The translations under genes were made by a program, and so were the position numbers. 64,000 nt of DNA. Source: Nitrospira sp. (GTDB lineage: Bacteria; Nitrospirota; Nitrospiria; Nitrospirales; Nitrospiraceae). The stretch covers positions 325,905 through 389,904 of the forward strand of contig SWDN01000003.1 of NCBI GenBank assembly GCA_005116775.1, in the 5' to 3' direction. Below, piece after piece: positions 28,475-37,623 of this stretch (the stretch's first letter is position 1; the number at the start of each line of letters is the position of its first letter). Under the pieces are notes generated by a model. It made no database searches and was not told the DNA's origin. It worked only from the letters and a program-made list of their open reading frames with translations.

Positions 28475-28535
28475 GGCCGCGCGTTGCGCGAGCACGGGAG
28501 AGCACCTGGCCCTACTCGCTTCTCTCCTCTGGCAG
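28475..28535 (+). repeat. GC-rich dispersed repeat, copy 3
   Basis: Carries the CCGCGCGTTGCGCGAGCAC core followed by GGGAGAG and a pyrimidine-rich CTTCTCTCCTCTGGCAG end that also occurs as TTCTCCTCTGCCAG near 18228. It overlaps the 3' end of the small gene at 28512. Confidence 0.6.
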
Positions 28536-28718
28536 TTGGATCGGCCCTGCCCACTCCCCTTTGGCCAGCATTACTTCCTGAAATCCGCCATCTGGCCATT
28601 GAAACTGTCCAACCTCGTCGATTTGCACAATGAACGCATCCGCTTCGTGCGCCGGACCACGAAACCAATACCAGCCGGCTGCCGTCGGCTTATCCTTAGC
28701 CCATCGATAGTCCACCAT
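28512..28718 (-). CDS. Small Trp-rich hypothetical protein
   Basis: 68 residues with a cytosolic, aromatic composition: YRWAKDKPTAAGWYWFRGP near the start and EWAGPIQLP near the end. The pattern resembles small single-domain proteins that pair WYWYRG with a closing W.GPI.LP, common in phage and genome-island neighbourhoods. It ends inside the GC-rich repeat. Function unknown. Confidence 0.5.
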   Translation of the reverse strand: MVDYRWAKDKPTAAGWYWFRGPAHEADAFIVQIDEVGQFQWPDGGFQEVMLAKGEWAGPIQLPEERSE

Positions 28719-28785
28719 GCGTCTGTTTCCGTTTCGCTCTCATCACGAGTCTGATAGAGTCTCTCGTGTGAAGCACGACCCTATC

Positions 28786-31032
28786 ATGTCTACACTTCCA
28801 ATAGAAGATGCGTTGCCCGGTCTTTGTTGTGCCCTGACAGAGGGTCGCAATGCGCTGCTGACTGCCGCGCCCGGCGCAGGAAAAACGACACGCGTGCCAC
28901 TGGCCCTGCTCGATGCGCCTTGGCGTCTTGAAACCCAACGGCTCTTCCGATCGGACCTCCGTCTTCTCGTCATGTCGGCGACATTAGACTGTGGACCCAT
29001 CGCGAGTCTCCTAGGCCATGCGCCTGTAATCATCTCCGAAGGGAAGATGTTTCCAGTAGAGATTCGCTATCTAGATCAGCCGCTGTCCGGACATCTCGAT
29101 GCGGCGGTTGTCCAATCGATCCGGCGCTCCCTCGCGCAAGATCACGGGAGTCTCTTGGTCTTTTTGCCCGGCATGGCAGAGATACGCCGTGTCGAACGGA
29201 AACTCCTCGATCTCAATTTGGGACCGAACATCCTTATCGCGCCGCTCCATGGCGATCTACCGCAAGAGGCACAAGACCGAGCCATCGCGCCTGCTGAACC
29301 TGGCATAAGAAAGGTCGTGCTGGCCACCTCCATAGCCGAAACCAGTTTGACGATCGACGGAGTGCGCGTCGTCATCGATGCCGGTTTGTTGCGTGTGCCT
29401 CGCTTCGATCCGCGATCAGGCCTGACGAGACTGGATACTATTCGCGTCACTCAAGACTCAGCCGAGCAACGCCGTGGCCGAGCCGGGCGACTCGAACCGG
29501 GCATCTGTGTGCGCCTTTGGACCGCTGCAGAGCATCAGTCGTTGGCCGCTCGTCGCCCACCAGAAATGCTCGACGCCGATCTGACACCACTGGTGCTCGA
29601 ACTGGCCCTCTGGGGCACAACCAATCCAGCCGAATTGTCCTGGCTCACGCCCCCACCGCCAGGAGCGGTGGCCCAGGCTAGAGAATTGCTCATCACCCTC
29701 AGCGCGTTCAACCCCGATGGACAGATCACTGCTCATGGAAGACAGATGGCTGAGCTATCGCTCCATCCTCGCCTCGCGCACATGTTGCTCAAATCTGTGT
29801 CGTTACAACTGAGCCCTATGGCCTGTGAACTGGCGGCACTCCTCAGCGAGCGAGATCTCCTGCGAGGCCCCCCTGGCTGGCGTAACAGCGATCTACGGCT
29901 CCGTATAGACGTCTTACACGGACAGCACGATCACGCAGCCGGCGCCACCATCGATCGAGCCGCCTGTCTCCGAATCAGACGCATCGCCGACCTGTGGGAT
30001 CGACAACTCCCACGGTCAGCTCGCTTGGATCGACACGATAACCTTGATGAGGTCGGGCTCTTGCTGGCCCTCGCCTATCCAGATCGCATCGCCCAACGCC
30101 AAGGTGGACAAGGTGGAATGGCCGCGCGCTACCTCATGGCCAATGGCCGAGGCGCACTCTTTGCGCAACCAGACCCACTCGGGTCGGAAGACTATCTCGT
30201 CATCGCCGACTTAAACGGCGGTCAGCAATGGGCTAAGATCGATCTGGCTGCGCCTATACGGCTTCACGATCTTGAAACTCTGTATGCCGATCACATTCAA
30301 GTCGAGGATGCCGTGTCGTGGGACGACACAACTCAGGCGGTGCGAGCCACACGACAACGCCGATTGGGTTCACTGATTCTGTCCGAACAGGGACTCTCGA
30401 AACCGGATGCTTCGGCCATTTCAAAGGCGCTTATACAAGGTATTCGTCAGGCCGGGCTCGACAAGCTGTCTTGGACTACTGAACTTCGTCAGTGGCAGGC
30501 GCGAATAGCATTCCTTTGCCGAATCGAAGGGCAAGACTCACGATGGCCCGATCTGTCCGATGACGCATTACGACACACGCTCGACGACTGGCTTGGTCCC
30601 TTTCTTTCTGGAATCACGACGCTCGACCGCGCCACCAAACTCGATCTCACCCGGCCGTTGCACGCGCTCCTCTCCTGGGAGCAATCACGCCAACTCGAAC
30701 GATTGGCCCCCACGCATCTGACTGTGCCGAGCGGATCGAGCGTTCGTGTGGAGTATGAGACGCTCGATCTCCCCATCCTGGCTGTGCGATTGCAAGAAAT
30801 GTTCGGCTGCAAGGACACGCCCCGTCTCGTCGATGGAAAAATTCCGGTCATGCTGCATCTCCTGTCACCGGCTCGAGGGCCCGTCCAGATTACCAAAGAC
30901 CTGGCCAGCTTCTGGGCCAATGTCTATCAAGAAGTCCGCAAAGAACTCCGTGGCCGCTACCCCAAACACTCCTGGCCGGAAGATCCCCTAACCGCCCCGC
31001 CGACGTCGAAAACGAAACGAAAAACGCAATGA
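28786..31032 (+). CDS. hrpB: HrpB-type DEAH helicase with motifs II and Ia deleted
   Basis: About 748 residues from ATG 28786. The P-loop LLTAAPGAGKTTRVPLALLDAPW is normal, but the sequence then jumps within about 10 residues (RLETQRLF) to RSDLRLLVMSATLD, which is motif III. Motif Ia (LEPRRLAA), the segment up to GILTRML, and the DEFHER Walker B box, about 90-110 residues, are missing. Everything downstream is conserved: GDLPQEAQDRA, TSIAETSLTIDGV, QRRGRAGRLEPG and the HrpB C-terminal domain. Without the DEAH box the protein should not hydrolyse ATP. The deletion keeps the frame. Ancestral role: ATP-dependent RNA helicase of uncertain function. Confidence 0.85.
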   Translation: MSTLPIEDALPGLCCALTEGRNALLTAAPGAGKTTRVPLALLDAPWRLETQRLFRSDLRLLVMSATLDCGPIASLLGHAPVIISEGKMFPVEIRYLDQPLSGHLDAAVVQSIRRSLAQDHGSLLVFLPGMAEIRRVERKLLDLNLGPNILIAPLHGDLPQEAQDRAIAPAEPGIRKVVLATSIAETSLTIDGVRVVIDAGLLRVPRFDPRSGLTRLDTIRVTQDSAEQRRGRAGRLEPGICVRLWTAAEHQSLAARRPPEMLDADLTPLVLELALWGTTNPAELSWLTPPPPGAVAQARELLITLSAFNPDGQITAHGRQMAELSLHPRLAHMLLKSVSLQLSPMACELAALLSERDLLRGPPGWRNSDLRLRIDVLHGQHDHAAGATIDRAACLRIRRIADLWDRQLPRSARLDRHDNLDEVGLLLALAYPDRIAQRQGGQGGMAARYLMANGRGALFAQPDPLGSEDYLVIADLNGGQQWAKIDLAAPIRLHDLETLYADHIQVEDAVSWDDTTQAVRATRQRRLGSLILSEQGLSKPDASAISKALIQGIRQAGLDKLSWTTELRQWQARIAFLCRIEGQDSRWPDLSDDALRHTLDDWLGPFLSGITTLDRATKLDLTRPLHALLSWEQSRQLERLAPTHLTVPSGSSVRVEYETLDLPILAVRLQEMFGCKDTPRLVDGKIPVMLHLLSPARGPVQITKDLASFWANVYQEVRKELRGRYPKHSWPEDPLTAPPTSKTKRKTQ

Positions 31033-31178
31033 TGTGGGTTAGGGCAGGCAACGAGCCGACTCATCCCGACTCGCGCAGGGAACGCATGTTCCGTCAACGT
31101 TCGATGCGTGGAAATTAGATGCTCTCTCAGTGGCCCACCGCGCCTATGGTTGCAGACGGACGGCTCGGGCGCAAGGTT

Positions 31179-31457
31179 TCATACTGGAATGTCTCGCGTG
31201 CCGTCGTATGATGTTCTCGATTGGTGGGAGAGCTTCACGATATCGCCGTCCTTGATCACCGTATCTTCGCCGCTTACTTTTTTGTTTACGGCAATCATCA
31301 ATTCTCGGTTCAAGAGGAACTGTAGCAACGAGCCCCTGCGATCCTGGTTCGCCTCGATGAGTTTTCTGACCGTCGTCGGCCCTTGAATCTCACATTCAAA
31401 TTCTGTTTCCCCGACCGCATCGCGTAGGGTTAATCCAAATATCAACACCGTGACCAT
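31179..31457 (-). CDS. ThiS/MoaD-like beta-grasp protein without the C-terminal Gly-Gly
   Basis: 92 residues. The fold signature is short and clear: VTVLIFGLTLRDAVG at the start and NKKVSGEDTVIKDGDIVKL before the end, the usual last strand of sulfur-carrier proteins. ThiS and MoaD end in Gly-Gly; this protein instead continues for 14 residues (SHQSRTSYDGTRDIPV). It may be a non-carrier relative or need trimming. No ThiF/MoeB-like activating enzyme is nearby. Confidence 0.6.
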   Translation of the reverse strand: MVTVLIFGLTLRDAVGETEFECEIQGPTTVRKLIEANQDRRGSLLQFLLNRELMIAVNKKVSGEDTVIKDGDIVKLSHQSRTSYDGTRDIPV

Positions 31458-31467
31458 AGCTTCCTCG

Positions 31468-31546
31468 TTATTTGGTTTGTTTGGTTGATTTGGTTCATCT
31501 GGTTAGTTTCGAGCAACCAAAAACCAGACAAACCAAATAAACAAAA
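31468..31546. repeat. TTTGGTT-type 3'-end repeat, copy 5
   Basis: The most regular copy: TTATTTGGTTTGTTTGGTTG, then ATTTGGTTCATCTGG, pairing with CAACCAAAAACCAGAC and AAACCAAATAAAC. It starts 6 bp beyond the stop of the GlcD-GlcF-type gene. Confidence 0.75.
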
Positions 31547-31551
31547 CACAC

Positions 31552-34377
31552 CTACAAGCGGTCGGCTGCTTCGTAGGCATCTTGAATCAGTTGCGCCACA
31601 TGTTTGACCTCCGCCGTGCCCTGTAACCCAGTACGCAGTTGAATCATGCAGGCGGGGCAACTGGTGGCCACCACGTCGGCGCCGCTCTGTTCGACGGCCT
31701 GCCGCTTGCGCTCGACAATACGTTGCGACGTCTCGAAGTCCTTTACGAGATAGGTTCCGGCACCGCCCGCGCAGCGATCGGCGTCCGGCATCTCGACATA
31801 TTCGACGCCCGGCAAGCCGGCTAAAATCTTGCGAGGCTCTTTCGTCACTCCTGCGGCGCGCAGATGACAGGAGGAATGGTAGGCCACCTTGCACTTGGCA
31901 GGCTGCCGACTGGCCATGGCCGGTTTTACCGGCGACTGCGCGACGAACTCTGAAATATGCGTAACCCGTTTTGCCAAGGCTTGAGCAGCCTCCTGCTCCG
32001 GCTCCCCCGTAAACAACGTGGGATAATCCTTCAACGCGAGGGTGCAAGAGGCGCAACCGGTGACGACCGTATCGTACTTCGCCATGGCTGCGAGATTGAC
32101 CCGCGCCCCTTCTTTGGCTAATGCGCGATGTCCGTAGGTTTCGATCGGTGTCCCGGAACAGCGTTGCGGCGGCAGGTCCGGCTCGACTCCATGTTTTCGC
32201 AGTACGGCAATCACCGCATCCCCCACCCCATCGTCGAAATAGTTCGCCGCACAACCGTGGAAATAGGCCACAGGGGACCGAGGCCCTCGCGTGGTCTGAG
32301 GAATCAACTCGGGATAGCGGTCTCGGAGATGGCGTTGTGCCAATCGAGGTAACACCAGCTGGGGGGATAATTGTGCTGTTTCGGCAAGACCGCGCATGAA
32401 TGGCTTTGTCAGACGATCGATGAGCCGCCGCATCAGTGGTCGATCCCACAGGAATTGATACCTTGCAAGAAACTTTAAGAATCGTCCAAATCGCGCTGTT
32501 TGCGCATGATAATAAAATATCGCTCCAGCTGTAAGATTTGGGTGCTCAGCGCGCCGGTCCAAAATAAGCTGAGACACATCGACGCCGGCGGGACAGGCGG
32601 TACGACAGGATTTGCAATTGAGACAGGCCTCCACCACTCGTTTTGAGTTGAGATAGCTGTAGTTCTTATCGGTGACGATCTCGAACCAGCCGCGCGAACT
32701 CATATCTTCCGATTGAAACACGTCGTAGACCGGGCAGACGGCATTGCACTTGGCACAGGTCGCACAGGGTTTCGACAGTCGCTCATAGTCGATATGGTCC
32801 GTGAAGGGCCGGTCGCTGATCTTGACGCCTGGGTTTAGCACTCCTGAGGGATCGAAACTCTGCTTCACTTGTACAAACACATCGTACAGCTCCGGGCCGA
32901 ACATGGTCTTCACATATTCGGCTCGCACCCGGCCATCTCCATGCTCCCCGCAGATCGAGCCGCCGAAGCGATCTATGACTGTCTGGTGAATCTCGTGATA
33001 GCCCTGTACCATTTTCTGAAAATCGCCCTGATCGTTTACGTCGAGCAAGGGAATGATGTGAGCGTTTCCATTTCCGATATGACCAAAAATCGCCACCGGC
33101 ACGCGCTGCCCTGCAAAGAACTCTCCCAAATAGCGAATCAGTTCGCTGATTCGATCTGCCGGCACCACCACGTCGTCGACAAAGTTGATGGGCTTCTTCT
33201 TGGGATCGAATCGATAGAGCGTGGGATAGAGCGCCTTGCGAGCCTTCCACAATTGGTCCCGCTGATCGGGGTCAAAGGCGATCACAGGATCGGATGCGAG
33301 GAGATAAGAGCGGCAGAGCTGAGTCATACGTTCGGCCTGCGCACGGAGATCGGCCTGGTCGGCGTCGGCATCCAACTCGATCAAGAGTGTGGCCGCAGCA
33401 TCAATCGGGATGCCATGCTTCGCCCGCCCGATCAGATTGAGCGTGTTGGCATCCATTACTTCCAACGCGCTCGGACATAACTCCAGTAGTTTCGGCACCG
33501 CGTCGCCCACATCTTCCAGACGATGAAAATGAATGAGCGATGTGAGGGTTGCGCGAGGCTTTTCAACTAGTCTGATCGTCGCCTCGCTGAACAGACCGAG
33601 CGTACCTTCGCTGCCGACAAACAATTTAGGAAGGTCGAAGCGGCCTTGTGCCATTCCATCGACGAGCCCGAAAAGATTGTAGCCGCAACTGTTTTTGCTG
33701 ACGGCCGGGCGTTTCTGTGCAATCAGACCGGCATGGTCTCGGAGCAGCGACCGCAAAACGTGAAGAGGCTTGTGGGCCTTCAGCAGATCGGCGAAGACCG
33801 GATCGTCGAGCCGATAGGCCTTGGCATCCAGCCATTCACCGGATTGCAGGCAGACACGGAGCGCCTCCACATTGTCTTTGACCGCGCCATAGCGCAGCGT
33901 GTGGGGACCGGATGAATTATTCGCCAACATTCCGCCGAGCTTACACATGTCACCGCTGGATGGATCTGGCCCGAATAAAAGCCCCTGCCGGCCCAACTGC
34001 TTGTTGAGTTCGGCCAGAACAATCCCCGGCTGCACCCGAGCCCAGCGCTCTTCGTAATTTAACTCCAGTACCCGACTCAGGCGCGAGACGTCCAGAATAA
34101 TGCCGGACCCAATCGCCGAGCCAGTTAGGTTCGTGCCGGCAGCGCGAGGCGTCAGAGGTATACCGTGTCCCACGGCATAACGAACGGTAGCAGCAATGTC
34201 CTCCTCAGACTCGACAAGCACAACCGCCTTCGGCATCATGCGATAAATGCTCGCATCCACCGCATAGGCCCTGAGCGTCGAGTAATCATCTTTTACTTTG
34301 TCTGCGCCCACTGCGGCACGGAGGTCGGAAGCGATGGCGTGGGAACGTTCAGGCAGAATAAGAGTAGGTGCAGTCAT
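31552..34377 (-). CDS. FAD-linked oxidase fused to Fe-S (CCG) subunit, glycolate/D-lactate dehydrogenase type
   Basis: 941 residues. Residues about 1-480 are a GlcD-type FAD-binding PCMH domain (LTPRAAGTNLTGSA, NSSGPHTLRYG) plus the FAD-oxidase C-terminal domain (FGHIGNGNAH, GEHGDGRVR). Residues about 540-620 hold two 4Fe-4S sites, CATCAKCNAVCP and CLNCKSCRTACP. The rest is a GlpC/GlcF-like region with two cysteine-rich motifs (YHSSCHLRAAGV...DRCAGGAG and CFHGC-like YFHGCAANY). This fused layout is that of D-lactate/2-hydroxyglutarate-type dehydrogenases feeding the quinone pool. The adjacent 2-hydroxyacid dehydrogenase suggests a shared 2-hydroxyacid substrate. Complete. Confidence 0.88.
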   Translation of the reverse strand: MTAPTLILPERSHAIASDLRAAVGADKVKDDYSTLRAYAVDASIYRMMPKAVVLVESEEDIAATVRYAVGHGIPLTPRAAGTNLTGSAIGSGIILDVSRLSRVLELNYEERWARVQPGIVLAELNKQLGRQGLLFGPDPSSGDMCKLGGMLANNSSGPHTLRYGAVKDNVEALRVCLQSGEWLDAKAYRLDDPVFADLLKAHKPLHVLRSLLRDHAGLIAQKRPAVSKNSCGYNLFGLVDGMAQGRFDLPKLFVGSEGTLGLFSEATIRLVEKPRATLTSLIHFHRLEDVGDAVPKLLELCPSALEVMDANTLNLIGRAKHGIPIDAAATLLIELDADADQADLRAQAERMTQLCRSYLLASDPVIAFDPDQRDQLWKARKALYPTLYRFDPKKKPINFVDDVVVPADRISELIRYLGEFFAGQRVPVAIFGHIGNGNAHIIPLLDVNDQGDFQKMVQGYHEIHQTVIDRFGGSICGEHGDGRVRAEYVKTMFGPELYDVFVQVKQSFDPSGVLNPGVKISDRPFTDHIDYERLSKPCATCAKCNAVCPVYDVFQSEDMSSRGWFEIVTDKNYSYLNSKRVVEACLNCKSCRTACPAGVDVSQLILDRRAEHPNLTAGAIFYYHAQTARFGRFLKFLARYQFLWDRPLMRRLIDRLTKPFMRGLAETAQLSPQLVLPRLAQRHLRDRYPELIPQTTRGPRSPVAYFHGCAANYFDDGVGDAVIAVLRKHGVEPDLPPQRCSGTPIETYGHRALAKEGARVNLAAMAKYDTVVTGCASCTLALKDYPTLFTGEPEQEAAQALAKRVTHISEFVAQSPVKPAMASRQPAKCKVAYHSSCHLRAAGVTKEPRKILAGLPGVEYVEMPDADRCAGGAGTYLVKDFETSQRIVERKRQAVEQSGADVVATSCPACMIQLRTGLQGTAEVKHVAQLIQDAYEAADRL

Positions 34378-34430
34378 AATTGAATGGCTTATTCATTCTA
34401 GACAGTATCGAGAGACCAGCACAAGCCTGA

Positions 34431-34460
34431 CCTCTAACGAAACAAACCAAAGAAATCAGA
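34431..34460. repeat. Degenerate TTTGGTT-type fragment
   Basis: Only the AACGAAACAAACCAAAGAAA half is visible. It lies between two divergent starts, unlike the full copies, which follow stop codons. Confidence 0.4.
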
Positions 34461-34487
34461 TACTCATCCTGCTACAATCTGCGCCCT

Positions 34488-35453
34488 GTGACCCATACAC
34501 GCCCCACTCTCTACCTTTCACGCCTCCTCCCCGATCCCGTCATGTCCATTGTGCGGGAGCAGTTCCGACTGGCGCAGGAACCGCTCGATACGTTGCCTAC
34601 TCCATCGGCGCTTCGCGAGGGACTCTGTCAGGCCGACGCAGCCATCGTGACGTTGGGCGATCGCATCGACGCCGAGACCATTCATGCAGCCACGCGACTG
34701 AGAATCCTGGCAAACTATGCCGTGGGGTATAACAACGTCGATCTGGCTACCGCGCAAGCGCGTGGGCTGGTCGTCACCAATACTCCGGACGTCTTGACGG
34801 ATGCCACTGCCGATTTGACTTGGGCGTTGCTCCTGGCAGTGGCCCGCCGTGTCGTTGAAGGGGATATCCTCGTTCGATCCGGTGGTTGGACAGGATGGAG
34901 CCCCACTCAGCTTTTAGGGGCAGAGATATCAGGAAAGACGCTGGGGATTATCGGCATGGGACGAATCGGGCAAGCGGTGGCTCGTCGCGCAGTGGGATTT
35001 CGTATGCCGGTGCGCTACCACACCAGACAACCTCAGACCGGCCGCTCTTTCCCCTCCGAGTGGGAATATCGTTCGCTACAAGATCTGTTGGGAGAATCCG
35101 ATGTCGTGACAATCCATGCCCCTCTGACGCCGACCACCCACTATCTGATCGGCGCACGAGAGTTGGCATGGATGAAGTCTACCGCCTGTATTGTCAATAC
35201 TGCTCGTGGTCCGATCGTCGATGAAGGCGCGTTGGTGCATGCGCTGAAAACCGGAATCATCGCCGGGGCTGGACTCGACGTCTATGAACGAGAACCGGCT
35301 ATCCACGCAGGGTTGGCACAGCTGAAGCAAGTGGTGCTACTTCCCCATCTGGGATCAGCCACAGTGGATGCCAGGGTTCAGATGGGACTGGTGTGTTTGA
35401 AGAATATTCACGCCGTGCTGGATGGACATCCAGCGCCCAACATGGTTTGCTAG
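34488..35453 (+). CDS. D-isomer-specific 2-hydroxyacid dehydrogenase (glyoxylate reductase-like)
   Basis: 321 residues, starting at GTG 34488. NAD(P)-binding site LGIIGMGRIGQAVARRA; catalytic Arg in NTARGPIVDEGALVHAL, Glu in DVYEREP and His in LPHLGSAT. It reduces a 2-keto acid (glyoxylate, hydroxypyruvate or similar) to the D-2-hydroxyacid. The head-to-head GlcD-GlcF-type gene could oxidise such products. A TACAAT -10-like box at 34473-34478 lies nine bases before GTG, so the mRNA may have almost no leader. Confidence 0.88.
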   Translation: MTHTRPTLYLSRLLPDPVMSIVREQFRLAQEPLDTLPTPSALREGLCQADAAIVTLGDRIDAETIHAATRLRILANYAVGYNNVDLATAQARGLVVTNTPDVLTDATADLTWALLLAVARRVVEGDILVRSGGWTGWSPTQLLGAEISGKTLGIIGMGRIGQAVARRAVGFRMPVRYHTRQPQTGRSFPSEWEYRSLQDLLGESDVVTIHAPLTPTTHYLIGARELAWMKSTACIVNTARGPIVDEGALVHALKTGIIAGAGLDVYEREPAIHAGLAQLKQVVLLPHLGSATVDARVQMGLVCLKNIHAVLDGHPAPNMVC

Positions 35454-35507
35454 CAGGCTGTGCACACCAGAGGATTTCCTCTGACAAACATGTCCAGCTT
35501 CCTGTTA

Positions 35508-37292
35508 CTACACAAGGCGAAACGTGGAAGGAGACTCGACCGGAATACTCCGCGACTGAATGGACTCCAGTCTTTGTGGCACATCGTGGAAGGTCGGAAT
35601 CGATTCGTAGATCGCGGCAGCCTGACTCCACTGTTCTTGGACTTCGTAGAGTAAGCCGAGTTCGTAGCGGATGGCTTGCGCTTTGGCTCCTTGGCACTTC
35701 GGGTCTTGCAGCAGCAGTTCGAGCTGAGCGCTCGCCGACGGGCATTCACCCTGTTCTTTCAAACACACTGCGAGCATGAGACAAGAATCTGAGAACATAT
35801 TCTGGCTCTTCATCGAGAGCGAAAATTCTTCCTTGGCTTCATCCAGCAATCCCATGTTCTTGTAGGCGACGCCCAGCGTATAGTGCGTCTCCGGATCAAT
35901 CTCGTTTGCAGGCGGGACAGACACCAACGGCTCGACGGCAGGCTCCGAGGCCGGGGCCTTCGGGGAAAATGTCGAGGCCCATTTGCCGACCAAAGGGCTG
36001 GCCGGGGCTAGTTGTTTCACTTTTGCATAGAGGTTCGCCGCATGGGTTGAACGTTCATCCTGCGGATGTATCAGGAGCAATTCGAGCGCGCGGGCATATT
36101 GCAAAGCTGCTCCAGCGGTATCGCCCTTGGCTTCAAGCAGGGAGCCGAAAAGTTCCCGAGTTTCCGTCTGATCCGGTTGTGCTGCCACGACACGGCTCAG
36201 CCATGCTTCTGCCTCTGTTTGCTGACCAGCCTCCATATAAGCCTGAAACTGTTCAGCGATTGAACGCGTTGGACCTGAGTCTGATGCAGACGATACCAGT
36301 GCCGCCTGATCGTCCGACTCGGCGCTCGATGCAACCTGATCCGACTCTATCGAATACGATGGCTCTGATTGAGCTGGTGCAGGCTCCGGCTCGTCGAGAG
36401 AAGAACGATCACTGTGGGGCGGCGCGGACTTGGACGGCGCATTCCATCGATCGTCAGGTGTCGTTCCCGTCCACGAAAACCCAGAAGAACGTTCCGGCAC
36501 CTGAGCGGCTGCTTCCATCGGCGCCTGGGGTGATGCCGCCGCGGAAGCTTCAACAGAGTCCTCACCCTTCATCAGCACAGAGAGCTTCGCGACGATGGGG
36601 TTGTCCGGAGCGAGTGATGTGACTTTTTCAAACAGCTCCTCATGGAGTGTCGGCATGCCAGGCTCTGGATGTTGGAGTAAGAGCTCAATGGCCTTTCCAT
36701 ACTGGAGCACGGCATTCTCAGCATCGCCTTTTTCTTCGTACAGCGATGCGTAGAGTTCAAGAATCGCCACCGACTGTGGTTGAACCGCCAAAAAATCGGT
36801 GATCAGGGCTTCAGCCTTCTCATAATCTTGTGCCCGCAAGGCCGCTCCAGCGAGGTAGCGATATTCACCGAATGCCACCTGAATGTCTCCGCGTCGCAAA
36901 TGCAACTTCGCGAGCAACTGACAGACCTCTGGGTTGCCCGGCTCTTTGGTCAGCATTTGGTTCAGAATGGCCTCAGCCCCGGCAAACTGTTTTTCTTCGA
37001 TGCGGTGGGCGGCCTCCGACAACAGATTGAGCGGCTCAGTGCTCTTGGAGGCACCTCCTGCTGAGCCGGCTTCCGTCTTGGCATCGCGTCTTGGACTCCC
37101 ACCGGTCTTTTTGTAATGATCAATGAACTGCGTGGCTTCATGATTGGCGGGATCGATCCGTAAGACAGCTTGATAGGCGTCCTTCGCCTCGGCATAGCGC
37201 TGCTGGGCAGACCGCTCCCGCCCTAGCTGCAAATAGACTGTCGTGGCTTCGTCCTGCCTATTCTCTTGCAGGCACAATTCTGCGTTGTGCAT
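35508..37292 (-). CDS. TPR-repeat scaffold protein
   Basis: 594 residues made of tetratricopeptide-like helical pairs, in two blocks (about 1-240 and 345-580) separated by a Pro/Ser/Glu-rich linker. Typical units read AKDAYQAVLRIDPANHEA and AILELYASLYEEKGDAENAV. No catalytic domain, signal peptide or membrane helix. The frame stays open further 5' (ASLKKRSAQRSQNSAA) without a good start, so the true N-terminus may be longer. It probably scaffolds a protein complex; partners cannot be named from context. Confidence 0.75.
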   Translation of the reverse strand: MHNAELCLQENRQDEATTVYLQLGRERSAQQRYAEAKDAYQAVLRIDPANHEATQFIDHYKKTGGSPRRDAKTEAGSAGGASKSTEPLNLLSEAAHRIEEKQFAGAEAILNQMLTKEPGNPEVCQLLAKLHLRRGDIQVAFGEYRYLAGAALRAQDYEKAEALITDFLAVQPQSVAILELYASLYEEKGDAENAVLQYGKAIELLLQHPEPGMPTLHEELFEKVTSLAPDNPIVAKLSVLMKGEDSVEASAAASPQAPMEAAAQVPERSSGFSWTGTTPDDRWNAPSKSAPPHSDRSSLDEPEPAPAQSEPSYSIESDQVASSAESDDQAALVSSASDSGPTRSIAEQFQAYMEAGQQTEAEAWLSRVVAAQPDQTETRELFGSLLEAKGDTAGAALQYARALELLLIHPQDERSTHAANLYAKVKQLAPASPLVGKWASTFSPKAPASEPAVEPLVSVPPANEIDPETHYTLGVAYKNMGLLDEAKEEFSLSMKSQNMFSDSCLMLAVCLKEQGECPSASAQLELLLQDPKCQGAKAQAIRYELGLLYEVQEQWSQAAAIYESIPTFHDVPQRLESIQSRSIPVESPSTFRLV

Positions 37293-37623
37293 CGCCGCCG
37301 AATTTTGACTTCTTTGAGCGGACCGTTTTTTTAACGATGCAGCCGTCCGAGCATAATCGCACGCATGAATCGGTTCGTATTTCCCGCATCAAGACAGGAG
37401 ATTTCTTGTTTTGTGGATCTGCTCTATATCCTTGACAAAAACCAAACCTCTGGTAAACCTGAAGAGGCACTTATGTATTGGCCACTATAAAACTATTGGA
37501 CAACATCGCCTGACCATCGGGTAAACAAGGGATCGCCCTTAGCGATGCGCCATTGATGGCGGCATACAACATATATCACCGAAGACATATCTCAGGAGTC
37601 AACACACACCAGGAGGTACCGCA
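37293..37623 (+). other. Divergent intergenic region with promoter for the HAMP receptor gene
   Basis: About 330 bp. The only clear element is TTGACA at 37432-37437 with TAAACC at 37454-37459 (16-bp spacer). AGGAGG precedes the ATG at 37624. No other gene seen. Confidence 0.5.
37432..37459 (+). promoter_or_regulatory. Candidate sigma-70 promoter
   Basis: Perfect TTGACA -35 with a weak -10 (TAAACC) at 16 bp; the leader would be about 155 nt. Confidence 0.4.

Noticed and set aside
31442-32449. A 335-residue minus-strand reading frame
   Set aside because: It overlaps the conserved GlcD-GlcF-type gene in another frame and its end translates the T/G repeat; a shadow.
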